A DNA stretch of 64,000 nucleotides from Alisma plantago-aquatica. Taxonomy: Eukaryota > Streptophyta > Magnoliopsida > Alismatales > Alismataceae. The first letter of the stretch is position 1, and every line of letters starts with the position of its first letter. The notes below the pieces were generated by a model. The model had not been told where the DNA came from, did not search any database, and saw nothing but the letters and a program-made list of their open reading frames with translations. The DNA lies in assembly GCA_963693085.1 (NCBI GenBank), contig OY856410.1:1331780304-1331844303 (forward strand). The letters are read 5' to 3'. Both the position numbers and the translations under genes were made by a program. Below are positions 13,557 through 24,309 of this stretch, in pieces.

Positions 13557-15671
13557 ATCAACCTAAGACACTAGCAGATCTCATAATTCGTGATTTAAAC
13601 CAGAGAAATGAAATCCTAGAGACAGAGAGGGAGATTTAGGGTTTGAGAGGAGAAATTGATGGAGATGCTGACCTAGGGTTTTGCGGTCCGAGGAATGATG
13701 AAATCATGTAAGTTTAGCTTCTTTGGATATAGTTTCATGGTGAATCTTCTCTCTGATGTCAAGAATCCATCCCTCCTATGATTTTATCAGAAATGGTGTC
13801 AACACTTCCCCTTTTCTCACTCTTTCTTCATAATCCCTCATTTTTAAGGTTTCCGAGTTGAAAGGAAGAAGAATCAGGTGAATTGCTAGGGATTTGATAT
13901 GGATTCGAGATTTTTAGATATGTGATACATTTTTTTAGGTGTTTTCACACTTTAGGGTGATTGGGAACTTCCTTTAAATAGTATATTGCATGAAAATTGG
14001 TTAAATCATCCATAATCTTTAATTGCTTAGTATGCGACTACAAACCATAAATTGTCTATTTGTTCTAAGTTGTTGCAAAATGATATGAAATGGATTCTTC
14101 CTCTGTTTGGATGAATTTCACATGAAAAAATCATATTAGAAATGTATACAATACATAATAATGAGAATTCCCTATGTATTCGCAGAGGCTATAAGAATAA
14201 ACTAAAATATAGGGAATTTGTCTATGACTAAAATTTGCTATATAAGTAAATAGAGAAATTTCCTTATCTAGATCCCCTTGGTTATGAATGATTGTTTATC
14301 TAAATTCATAGTACATATATGTCAGATACTATCTTGATTTGTTTAAAGTGAATAGTGTTTGTTTGATATCTCAGTAACGAGGATGAAACCCTAGATGCGA
14401 GGAAAGTTGGATATTTGCGAATAGATATCATGAAATCCATTTGAAGGGATTTTCTTGACATGAAAGACTTTATTTATCCAATGTTATTATTGATGCATGA
14501 TATCCCAGTAAATGGCATGGAAACACAAATTCAGCTCAGTTCCAAGGTTTCATACATATATTGATTTTATATGATTTGTTGATAGTAGTCTTCATTCAGT
14601 GAATGTTTATGTCGCATGAAATCCTTATGAGAGCCATGTGATAAGTGAATGAGGTAAATGAAACCCTAAGGGTAGGGTGTTCAATGAATCAAGTGTTGTG
14701 ATATCAATGTTCTTAGTTCTTATTAATAATTCTTGCCATTATAAGAAATTAACTCTTAATTAAGTTATGTGATGCATAACTCAAGATTAGGGTAGATGCG
14801 CACATTTTTATAATTAAATCTTGTCGTGTCAAGTAAATTGACTTTTAATTGAGTTATGTGATGCATAACTTAGAATTTGGGTTGATGCACTCGATTTTTG
14901 AGGAATTATAGATAATTTACAAGTGTTATTGATGATTTCTAATATATCGAGTAACTAACTCTTGTTAGTGTGGATGAGCTAGGTTCACCAAAAAAAACTC
15001 TTATTAGTGTGTTACAATGATCAATTATATAATTCCAGTGTATATTATCCAAGTTGATATGAGTTTAGTTTATTTATGACATTTCAATCTGCCTGCATGC
15101 ATGGTATATGGATTACTCGGTAAATTCTATTGTTTTTAAGTATACTGCTCTGTCAGGTCTAGAATGATATTCATGTTGTGATTTGAACTACAATTAAAAG
15201 GACGAGATGCCTTAGAATTACCAGAGTCGAGTATAAGTAAGAAAAAGGTTCAACATAGTAAGGGTTTTCTAGGAAATAATTAAATTATAGATTTAAGGGC
15301 CCTTACACCATGGAACCCCTATGTGAGGTCTGCTCCATAGGGGTGAAACGACCTAACCCTGGAAGCGTCCAGTATACGGGGGGGGGGGCGGAACATGCGA
15401 TCAGGTGACATGGGGGACGGAGCCTAGTGGAAGTCTCCTTAAATTATAGTTTGCAGTATCCAACATCAACCAGAAGTCTTTGTGGTACTAGAGTACAGAA
15501 AAAGACAAGAGGTGGCTTGACTCTCCACCTGTGTGCTCAGGTTAGAGGAGGAGTCCAATTTAGGCTTGAGAGTCATTTCCCTATTGCAGACCAGGAGAGT
15601 AGTTAGACTTAACATTTCCCGGGTGTGTCCTCTATGTCTTGTATGGTGTGATCATAGTGCACTACGAGTCT

Positions 15672-15712
15672 TCATATGTAGAGTGCACTGCATATGATTA
15701 GGGAATAATAAA
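15672..15712 (+). promoter_or_regulatory. Predicted hairpin and poly(A) signal in element B 5' LTR
   Basis: TCATATGTAG (15672-15681) pairs with CTGCATATGA (15688-15697) with one G-U pair and loop AGTGCA. AATAAA at 15707-15712 follows. The sister LTR has the same fold with a perfect stem (43092-43117). Confidence 0.55.
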
Positions 15713-16429
15713 ATGAATGAGAGGTCAAACAAGTGTGTACAGTTATTCAATTATTCTTTATATGTTTATGAATTATTAGTTCACTTTATGATCAATCAAG
15801 CATTTCACAGATTGATTCACTCTTATAGATATCTAGAGTATCCTGCCATATTTATGATTGTTAATGATCAATCTCTTTAAAGCTTACTGCTGTTATAATT
15901 GATATCAATTGCTCAAAAGTATATCTGTAATTATATTAGTGCTTTAGACCATTTGTTTTAAGTACTCATTCACTAAGCGAGTAGGCTCACCCCTCTACTC
16001 ATAATTTTTAGGGAAACCACATGGACTTGAAGAAGGTCAAAGCATCAGAGTAGATCTACCACATGAGTTAAGTATGAGATTAGTTAAGTTCAATCGGTCC
16101 CTATCACTCTAGGTCCTAGTATAGATGTGAGAGTGTTGTAAGTAATGTTTTGCGTCTTTGTTTCCTTAATAAGAGAGAATGTATCTGATTATCATGTCGT
16201 ATTTACTTGAGAATGAACGTATGGATGTGTATCATTTATGTCGAGATCATATTAAAGAAATCAATGTTTAGATTCCCTTGTAAAGTTAGTTTATGTGGTT
16301 CAATGTGAGAAACCAAAGAGTTTGAAAATGAAGAAAAATTTAAGGGTGATCTTTGTATTACGTTAAATTCTCAATTTATACCCTAATGTCATGATTAGTG
16401 GTAACCGTGAGATCGCGGTGTAACAACTT

Positions 16430-16441
16430 TGGTATCAGAGC
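16430..16441 (+). other. Primer-binding site of element B (initiator Met-tRNA)
   Basis: TGGTATCAGAGC lies four bases after the LTR end. It is the canonical complement of the 3' end of plant initiator methionine tRNA and is identical to the PBS of array A. Confidence 0.9.
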
Positions 16442-19400
16442 TTAGGCTGAATTGTCAGAGACCATTAAGTTAGTAAGTTAGAGTCAAAAGTGTGGCAGAT
16501 ACGAGATGTTATGATGTTAGCTCTAGGAATTTGAGTATTCTGATATCTTGGCCTGGTATCTGAGTACTTGGATCAACCAGTATCAAGGTACTCTATCTAT
16601 TCTTTCATGTATACCCTGGCTAGGTATACAGTGGAAGGATGGTCTAGAGAGGAACCCTAGAAATATTAGGGTTAGAAATAAGATAAGTAACATGAATTAA
16701 GAGCATAAATATAAAATGAGATAGAACTTTCATTTCATATTGTTGTTTTATTAGAGATGAATAGAAAAGCTCTTATATGTTTGAATTTAGATATTCATTA
16801 TTTCGAAATATATATGGGTCTTTAAGATTTGTTGTACACTATGAAATTTTGGCATTTATTGATTACATTCTTTGTATCAAGTATACTAGAAATGATCTTT
16901 GAATGAGCTTTCCTAAGTGTATACGTTTTCTTCCACACATTTGAGATGAATAGGAGTTGAGTAATCCTAGGTAGCTCTTGGTTTCAGGATTGCAGGTTTG
17001 TCCTGGTCCAACTGGCAAGATGCATTACTGGGATCTAATGACTCCTATTAGTAACATAACAAGAGTAAATTCTAGATAGATTAGATCCAAATTCTAGTAT
17101 GAATGTATATACTCTAAGATTTTGAAGTATAAGGGAAAGACTAGGATAACTAAGAATCAGTTGGAACTGATATCTGAGATCCAACTTTGGGGTCTCATAT
17201 GTGAAACCTTTAAATGGGAATAAAGGAACATGACATAAGGTTTAGATTAAGTTTAATTATTAGTATTATACAAACTCTAAATATGAAATATGGAAAAGAT
17301 ATGAGAAAAGTATGTAAGGGGCCAAGATAGTAAAATCCAATCATGAGGAATGGATTATATAACCGAGTACAATGTTTTTATGTACTCCAAAGCAAAGGGA
17401 AAATAGAAGAAAAGAGTTGAGTATACAATAAGTACATAGAAGTGAAGAGTCTTCAAAAGAGTTAAAGTGAAGAGAACTAGATGAACATGTAAATCATAAA
17501 ACTAGGATAAGAAACTTAGTTGAAACAAAGAGAAATGTTGGAAATAATGAGCTTGATTAAGGAATGAGGGTTATGATATAATTGAGAGCATGGAATGTAT
17601 ACCTTTATTAATAAGTTTAATACATCCATCCTTACTACCTTTGGATTCTAAGTCTCTATAAAACAAAAAACTAGTTTCTAAAAGAAGATCAAAAGTGTAG
17701 CTAAATAAATGAATAAGTCATACAAAGGTAGACTATATTCAGGAAGGAAAAACTTGATTGAAAGAGAAACTATGTTTCACCCATGCATGAGCCGTTTGAT
17801 TTAAAATGAAGGATATGTAATGCATAAAACATGAGGTGAAACTAGTAGAAAGATTATTGATTTAGAATTTCAACTTCACATTAGTAGAAGGATAAATGGA
17901 AATATGTGCAACATGGTGTACATGATCATACACATAAAAAAAGCAACATGATCATAAGAGAAAACTAGAAGTTAAAGATGACATGTGGAATAGTAGTATA
18001 TGGTAAGGGGATTATGGAAAGTAAAGAAGGGTTTGGAACATAATGGAGTAATATAGATTATAAAAGAAAGAGGTTGCGAGATTCAAGAAAGTGCTAATTA
18101 GTCAAGTATCCTTGTTGATAATTAATTAAACTTACATAAGAGAAATGTATCAATGAATGTTTGAAGATAAGAATTCTAATTCTCAAAATCATCTTCTTTT
18201 TCATATCTTCCTTAATGAGAGCAATGTGGGAATGAAGTGATAAGAAAATGAATCATATATGTTGCATAAACACTGTGGCAGAGACATCTAGTGAATGTAA
18301 TAATGGCATACAATATGAGGATGAAACCCTAGTAGGGTAATTGAGAATGTAATCTATCTGAATGGTCAAGTAAGAGAAAGGAAATTCAATTCTTAAGATA
18401 AGGAATACTTTAGTAAAATTTGTGAGATCCAAAGTTTGAATTTCAAATTAAGGGAGCAAAGTCACATCACAATAATGCCATGCTAATGATAAGGACCAAA
18501 ACCTAGAATGTTTAGAGTTGTAGTAGTTCAAGGGATGTCACTAGTGATTTGACCTTGAACACTAGCATCTCTATAAAATAAGATTATGAGATTTGCACTA
18601 TGAGAAGTAAACTAGAACTGATAGTAATCCAGGGTTTAAACGTAGCTAATCTGAAAGGTAGATAAACAATATGGAAATGATTCAGAGCAAAGAGTAAGAT
18701 ATAAATTTGAAATGTAACAAGTGTGTTTTGAACAAAAGGAGAAATACAATATGGGTGAAGTGCGATATGAGATAAATTCTTACTGTGATATCGAGAATGA
18801 TGAATAATCTATTCTTAGCTTGTATGTTTCAATTTTAGTAATGCTTAATCTACATGATTCAAATGAGAAGGATAAGTAGCAAAAAGTAAGTAGTAGTGAA
18901 TGAGGAGAGAGATAGGAGATAACAATGGCTTTTAGTAATATGGGAATTTGATTTTAGAAGTATAATTTGTTGAGGGTATACTAAGGCATGCAAATTTTTT
19001 TTACATATGATTTCATTTGTACATGTGCAAGCAATATGTTAATTAAGTGTGTCTGATAGTTTAAGTCATTCATACCAGTAATCCATCTTAGTATTGTACA
19101 ATTGTGGTATGGTGATATGGGTTGAATAATGATGGAACAAATGATGGGTTACCCTAAATAAGGTAGTCTTACCTATTCACTCATATGAATAGAAGGGATG
19201 ATAACCATATTGTATTGATATGTAACTCTAATAAGGTATAGCTTGTTATACCTAGATTTAATATAATTAAGCGATGGTAATTGGGTATGAATAGTCCTTG
19301 AATGACTAATACAATCATGGAGTACTTTGTTACTATTGTTGAAACCCTAGTATTCTATAACCCGATGGTTACACCTTTAATTATGTGTGGGCTCATACTT

Positions 19401-19918
19401 GAGAATAGTATGGAATGTAATGGTAATGCTTCACCTTATGCATCCATGATCCAATGGGGATGCCATGAGTAATATTGTACAATTGTTGTTGAATCTAGTC
19501 TTCCAACTCAAGGCTATTTTGCTATTTGAGTAGCACAATAGTAAAATTTAAAACAGCATGGTGAACTCTCTTTTGTGACTTGGAGGTAATACATAGAAAT
19601 AGTACATATTGAGTCGTATGAATTGAGATGGTTGCATCAGGTTATCAATGTTGAGGTAACACCACAAGAGTATGAAAATATTGAAATGGTTGCTTCTCTA
19701 TCTACTCTATGATTGATTGTGGCATAGGGAATTTGTTTTTTTATCATTAAGAACTATTTTAACATGTTGTGGTTAGAAAATAAATAAAGGACTTAATGTT
19801 GAAAACTACATTCAAATACGAAATACAAGAATGTAATAACATGTAAGATTTCAGAATCTTAAAATAAACTTTGAATATACTTTGTTTGTGTATTTATGTT
19901 TCAGGGATGAAATTTTTT

Positions 19919-19930
19919 AAGGGGGTGAGA
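19919..19930 (+). other. Polypurine tract of element B
   Basis: AAGGGGGTGAGA sits two bases before the right LTR, whose terminal T is mutated to G (GGTAATGACC at 19933). Confidence 0.75.
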
Positions 19931-19932
19931 AT

Positions 19933-20598
19933 GGTAATGACCACATTTTTGCTTAATTGGTAAACTAGAGTTTACCTGAATGATTACATGCTTGATTAGA
20001 TTGAACATCGTTTAGACTTGATTAATGACAATAGATCAATTGTGATGTTTCAAGCCTAAGAAGAAACTCTAACTATGATTTTAGTTTGAAGAATTAGGGT
20101 TTGAGAAATGTAAACCCTAATCGGCAAAAATTTGGGTTTTGATAGTACATGAATATGGAATTTGATCAGGATAGCAGTGTGGTAAATGGGTTTTCATATT
20201 TTCTACAAATTTTGCATTTAATTAAATTTTGGATACGATATGGATAACTCAATCATGCATATTGGAGAAAAATTTTAGAATTTTTGAGAGTTCTTTGAAT
20301 GCGGTTCTCGGTCAAACTATACTTCAACCAAAATGCTGATAGAGTGTTTTTCAACATTGTAGTGTTTTATTTTTAGTTATTTATTGGTAACTCCAAATTA
20401 TCTGAAATTTTAACTAGATATCTAAAACTCAATTATAAACAACATGTAAAATTTTTATTATTTATGGATGCGTTTAGACCTTATCAGTAGACGAATTATA
20501 GTAATATTTTTATGATAGAAAATTTAGCTAAAATAAGAAAAAGTATAGTGAGGGGTCAATGTGCAATTGACCCAAGCAGCTCGATTGCTCTATATGGT
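19933..20598 (+). repeat. Element B 3' LTR, first part
   Basis: It aligns with 12894-13558 and stops inside CTCTATATGGT, where array A was inserted. The rest of this LTR resumes at 41027. Confidence 0.85.
20594..20598. repeat. Target-site duplication of array A, left copy
   Basis: ATGGT precedes TGTAAGGACC and recurs after the last LTR at 41022-41026. Only these two copies flank the 20.4-kb array; the internal LTR-interior junctions have none. Confidence 0.9.
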
Positions 20599-20905
20599 TG
20601 TAAGGACCCTGACCTGCGTTTAGGGTTTACCCTATTTGTTTTGCTTGATCTTGGTGCTTTGGTGCTTGCTAATCACCTTTAGTGGTGATTAGGGTTTGGT
20701 TGTGCTTTGTTGAGAGTTCGAGGGGCTACTTGCAAATAACCCAAGTTTAGGGTTTTGTGGGCAAGTTTGCCATCTTGTGAGATGTTTTCCCTCTTTGCTT
20801 CCTCTAAGGTTGAGAGGAAGGCTTGGGCTTGTTGTTTGAGTCCTTTGGGCCTGAGTTGAGCTTGTTTGGGCCTTGGAGTTCCTTGTTTGGGCTTGCTTGA
20901 GCCTT

Positions 20906-20979
20906 GTGTCGCCCAGGGCAGGTGGTGTGTCGCCCAGTTGCTTGGTGTGTCACCCAGTAGCTCTTGTTGTGTCGCCCAG
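20906..20979 (+). promoter_or_regulatory. Four ~21-bp-spaced direct repeats upstream of the LTR TATA motif
   Basis: GTGTCGCCCAG occurs at 20906, 20927, 20947 (GTGTCACCCAG) and 20969, with spacings of 21, 20 and 22 bp. A reverse-orientation GGGCGACAC lies at about 21083. The group lies about 150-220 bp before the TATA motif and is kept in LTR2 and LTR3. An enhancer-like binding-site array is a reasonable inference. Confidence 0.45.
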
Positions 20980-21129
20980 ATGGCTTGGCTTGGTTGATGG
21001 ACACATGGTGCACATCTTGGACAAGTGCCTTATGGCTTGCATGAAAGGTGGCTTGAGTTGGTGGACATGTGTCCCTTGGGTGGGCGACACATAGCATGGT
21101 TGTACCTTGGTTTCTCCTCCCCTTCTTCC

Positions 21130-21135
21130 TATATA
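21130..21135 (+). promoter_or_regulatory. LTR1 TATA motif
   Basis: CCTATATAGG sits in a pyrimidine-rich context at LTR offset 531. The same offset holds in LTR2 (29535) and LTR3 (37958). It is the best core-promoter candidate in the LTR. Confidence 0.5.
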
Positions 21136-21224
21136 GGTAGCTCTTCTCCTTGCCTTAGTCTCCTTTGGTCCTTTGGTCTCCCCTCCACCCTTGGTGCACG
21201 ATATCCCTCTCCATCTTGCTTGTG

Positions 21225-21810
21225 TTGGCCGATACACTTCCTTGGAGCTGAAGTGGTGGCCGATACACCTTCCTGGAGCAGCTTGGTGGACGATAGCTTT
21301 GAACCTTGGAGTGCTTTGGAGCTTTGGTGGCCGACAACCTTGGAGCTCAAAGTGCATCTTCTTCCTTGGAGCTTAAGGCGGGTTGCATAGTTTCTAACCC
21401 TAACTCTCTTACCTCTAGCTTTAACCTTGTTACATGATGAGTCCTTTAGGTTGGCCGATACCCTTGCCCTTGAGTTGGGTGATAGGGTGAGCTAGGGTTT
21501 GTTGGCCGATATGGTGAGTACCCTTGGAGATGGGCGATACTCTCTCTCTCTCTCTCTCTTGTTGGGCGATATGGTCTGATGGTGTTGGGCGACATGGATG
21601 TCCTTGAGTTGGACGATAGAATGGGTGCTCTTGTGTTGAGTTATCTCCTTGTCCATGTGGTGGACGATAGGGCCAAGTAGTGCCATGATGGACAATAGGC
21701 TATGTGCCCTGATGGCCGATACCATGATGGCCGATACCATGTTGGGCGACATGCCTTGGGCCATGATGGTCGATAGGGTTAGTGTGGTGGCTGATACCCA
21801 TATTGGGTGA
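21225..21810 (+). repeat. CGATA word array with a (TC)n tract in LTR1
   Basis: The words GGCCGATA, GGGCGATA, GGACGATA and GGGCGACA recur about every 15-50 bp, well over a dozen times, in a GT-rich background. A (TC)n run of 19 nt at 21541-21559 lies within it. The array is downstream of the TATA motif, so it would be in the transcript leader. Repeats are too irregular to be a simple tandem satellite. Confidence 0.6.
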
Positions 21811-23243
21811 TAGGTTTCAGATGAGGGTTGTGAGGCTATAGTGAGGGTATGAGTTTCTTTGGTGACGGTCCCTTATGTGATAGAAGTGGATGTTTATACA
21901 TTAACCAATAAAATGATGGTGGTGTTTGTGATATCATCAATATGTAATATGTTGCCTTGCAAATAATAAGGATGCTAATGGTAGTAATGTATATGATGAT
22001 AGCCCTCATGTAATAGATGCTTAATTGTTAATGATAATGAAGATGATGATTACTACTCTAGTAGTTTGTTTAATGATAATAATGTTGGTAATAATGATGC
22101 TAAGTGACAGTTATGTTAAAGGTTGCTTCATGATAAGGATGACAATAGTTGATGACATAGTAATGACCTTGTTAATAATAGTGTTGGTTCTGTAAACACA
22201 ACATGATCTCTATATACCCTGATTGTTTGTACAATCTCGATATAAGGGTAAGTATCAGTATGGTTGTTTAATGATGTACTTAACATACTTGATTACCAAA
22301 TAACTGTCATATTGATAAGTAGATTATCTTGAATGATATTTCATGATAGTGAGCATATTCCTTATGTTGAATCTACAATTATTGCATACCTTAACCTTGC
22401 AGGTGATGACTTAGCCATGAAAGGGCTATGTGACATATGTAATGAGTAACATTACTTTGATAATTGCTCTATAAGATTATGTATGTGATGTGTTGGTCCC
22501 ATGATGATGATGTGAGCCTTAAGAGGCAGTAACAATACATGATGAAGGGTTGAGACCCTGTGGTATGTGATGATCCTTGAGATGGATCTGGATAGTTGGC
22601 AAGAGGCCAAGTGGTAACATGTGATGTTGGATCCTTAAGATGGATCAGGTTGATATGAATAGATCATAATATAATGTTCTTTACTTTCTGTTATATCTTT
22701 GCATGTTATACAACTTGGTTGAATCTTGCAATCCATCTAAAAGATACTAATTAATCACAGTGAAATATATCATGTAGTTTGCCCTGGCCATAGATCCATC
22801 ATCGTCAGGACTTGGTGATGGTGAAACAGGTTTTCCTACGGGTTAACCTGGAAGCGCATATTGTTGAATATGTGTAGGTTGCTCCTAGCCTGAAAATGAG
22901 GAGGTAAGAGTGTAACCTCGGTTGCAGACTCAGATATGTGTGTAGAGCATGGTGAACAGGCCCATGGCTCAGGATATGTGATGTATGGAGCATGAATGCG
23001 TTCATGGCTCAGAGCACGGTGATCAGGCTCGTGGCTCAGTTTTACTAGCGCCGATACCTGTACCAAGGCGGGCTAGAGAATGGGTAGCCTATGGAGCTAA
23101 CCCTATGGCTTAGACCACTTCAGCATGTGACTGCGGTCCTGCTTGTGTTGTACTCATGTACTGACCATGAGGTGGGAGGCCGTGGAGTCCGGCTCTTCCA
23201 TTGACCTTGTATGGCACCGTCTTGGGTTTCGTAACCGAAGGTT

Positions 23244-23284
23244 GGATTTGAACGGTACGGTTCAAATCCTCAGGGCATAATAAA
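23244..23284 (+). promoter_or_regulatory. Predicted hairpin and poly(A) signal, LTR1
   Basis: GGATTTGAAC (23244-23253) pairs perfectly with GTTCAAATCC (23260-23269) around a GGTACG loop. TCAGGGCATAATAAAA follows, with AATAAA at 23279-23284. The RNA end would be about 900 bp from the LTR 3' end. Confidence 0.6.
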
Positions 23285-24188
23285 ATGTAATACAACCGTT
23301 TAGTATTTACTAGTCATATCAAATACGAAACATTGGTTGAGGCCTTGTTTGTGTAATATTCCGTTATACCTTGCAGGTCATGTGGTAATCTACCTTATCT
23401 TGATAATCAGGTTATATGGCATTATACCCTGTTCTAATAATCCTATTACATGTTGATATATCTCATCTTGATAGTCATGTTCCTTTGAAAGACATCTGGT
23501 TTTACGCTTTAGTACAGCTGGTATGCTTGCCGGTAAGAATGATCTTGCTATATATATATAACTGCTTCTGATATATCTGCTCATGTTATAATTGTTGTTA
23601 ATGTTTATCTTGTTGAGGTTCTATAGTTGTGGTGGGGAGCTATGTTTCCCGCTGGGACAATTGTTCAATTGTCTCACCCTGCTGGTTTACACCCTTTTTA
23701 GGTGGTCGAGGTAGACGTGGTCGTGGTTGTGGTGTTGCGGACGAGCAGCTTGAGGAACAGTAGAAGGCAAGCGTTGGACATGCTGCTGTCTTGGATGTTT
23801 GTAGTAGAGTCTAGAGTCATCCCTGTACTCTCAGGTCCTTGGCAGTGTTTTGACGATGTTTCACGAAGATCGTTCGATGATATCTGTATATCCTGTTGTT
23901 GGCCGGATGTGGGCCTTTATGTATATATGAACAGGTGGTGAACTCATGTGATGGATGAACAGCTGTTCCTGAGCTGTGGACACATGTCAGATCTTGTGTA
24001 CATATTTATATGACATGTTTCTGTGCAGGATGAGGACTGGAAAGTAATAGTTTCACAGTTTATCAGTTTTCCGCAATCGGTTTTAATTAACCCATGTTTT
24101 TGGATAATCTGTGGTTATGGTGTTTTCCGCACATTTTCGTGTAACACCTCGTTATCTGTGTGATTATGGGATGTGTTGCCACAATTTT

Positions 24189-24200
24189 TGGTATCAGAGC
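24189..24200 (+). other. Primer-binding site, first A interior (initiator Met-tRNA)
   Basis: TGGTATCAGAGC begins six bases after LTR1. It matches the canonical plant initiator Met-tRNA PBS. Confidence 0.93.
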
Positions 24201-24309
24201 TTTAGGTTCGCTGAGTCTACATGGATCTAGGACTAGGTTGAGTCTGTTCTTATGAGTTTTCCAGGTTATCTTACAAAAATCTTCTACCCTAAGCAGAAGA
24301 AAAGCCAAG

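Larger units (their letters stand above)
12894..16425 (+). repeat. Element B, 5' LTR
   Basis: It runs from TGTAATGACC to GTGTAACA. The right LTR (19933-20598 plus 41027-43845) aligns along its whole length with scattered substitutions and small indels, so the insertion is not recent. One visible difference is an 11-G run at about 15379 where the other LTR has six G. The CTCACC block is at 15986-15991. Confidence 0.85.
16426..19932 (+). mobile_element. Non-coding interior of element B
   Basis: No frame contains recognisable gag, protease, RT or integrase residues, and stops are dense in all frames. The last ~1.3 kb is shared with copy C at 905-2241. With a PBS and polypurine tract at its ends it has only the cis signals needed for reverse transcription. 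Confidence 0.75.
20599..24183 (+). repeat. Array A LTR1 (3585 bp)
   Basis: It runs from TGTAAGGACC to TTGCCACA. Landmarks are four GTGTCGCCCAG repeats (20906-20979), a TATA motif (21130), a CGATA word array with (TC)n (21225-21810), the conserved 20-mer at 23057-23076, the hairpin with poly(A) signal (23244-23284), and CTCACC at 23673 with TTTTTAGG. It differs from LTR2 and LTR3 at many sites where those two agree. Confidence 0.93.

Noticed and set aside
20804..21390. Open frames of 60-135 codons on both strands of the A LTRs, repeated in LTR2 and LTR3
   Set aside because: They overlap on both strands, have low-complexity composition from the GC/GT-rich word array, show no domain, and recur only because the LTR is triplicated.
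21225..21810. CRISPR-like or satellite array
   Set aside because: Repeated words are 7-8 bp with irregular spacing in a plant LTR; there is no fixed repeat-spacer structure.
23702..23941. 79-codon frame after TTTTTAGG in each A LTR (valine-rich start)
   Set aside because: It starts from a GT-rich nucleotide run and has no motif; it is the same sequence copied three times.
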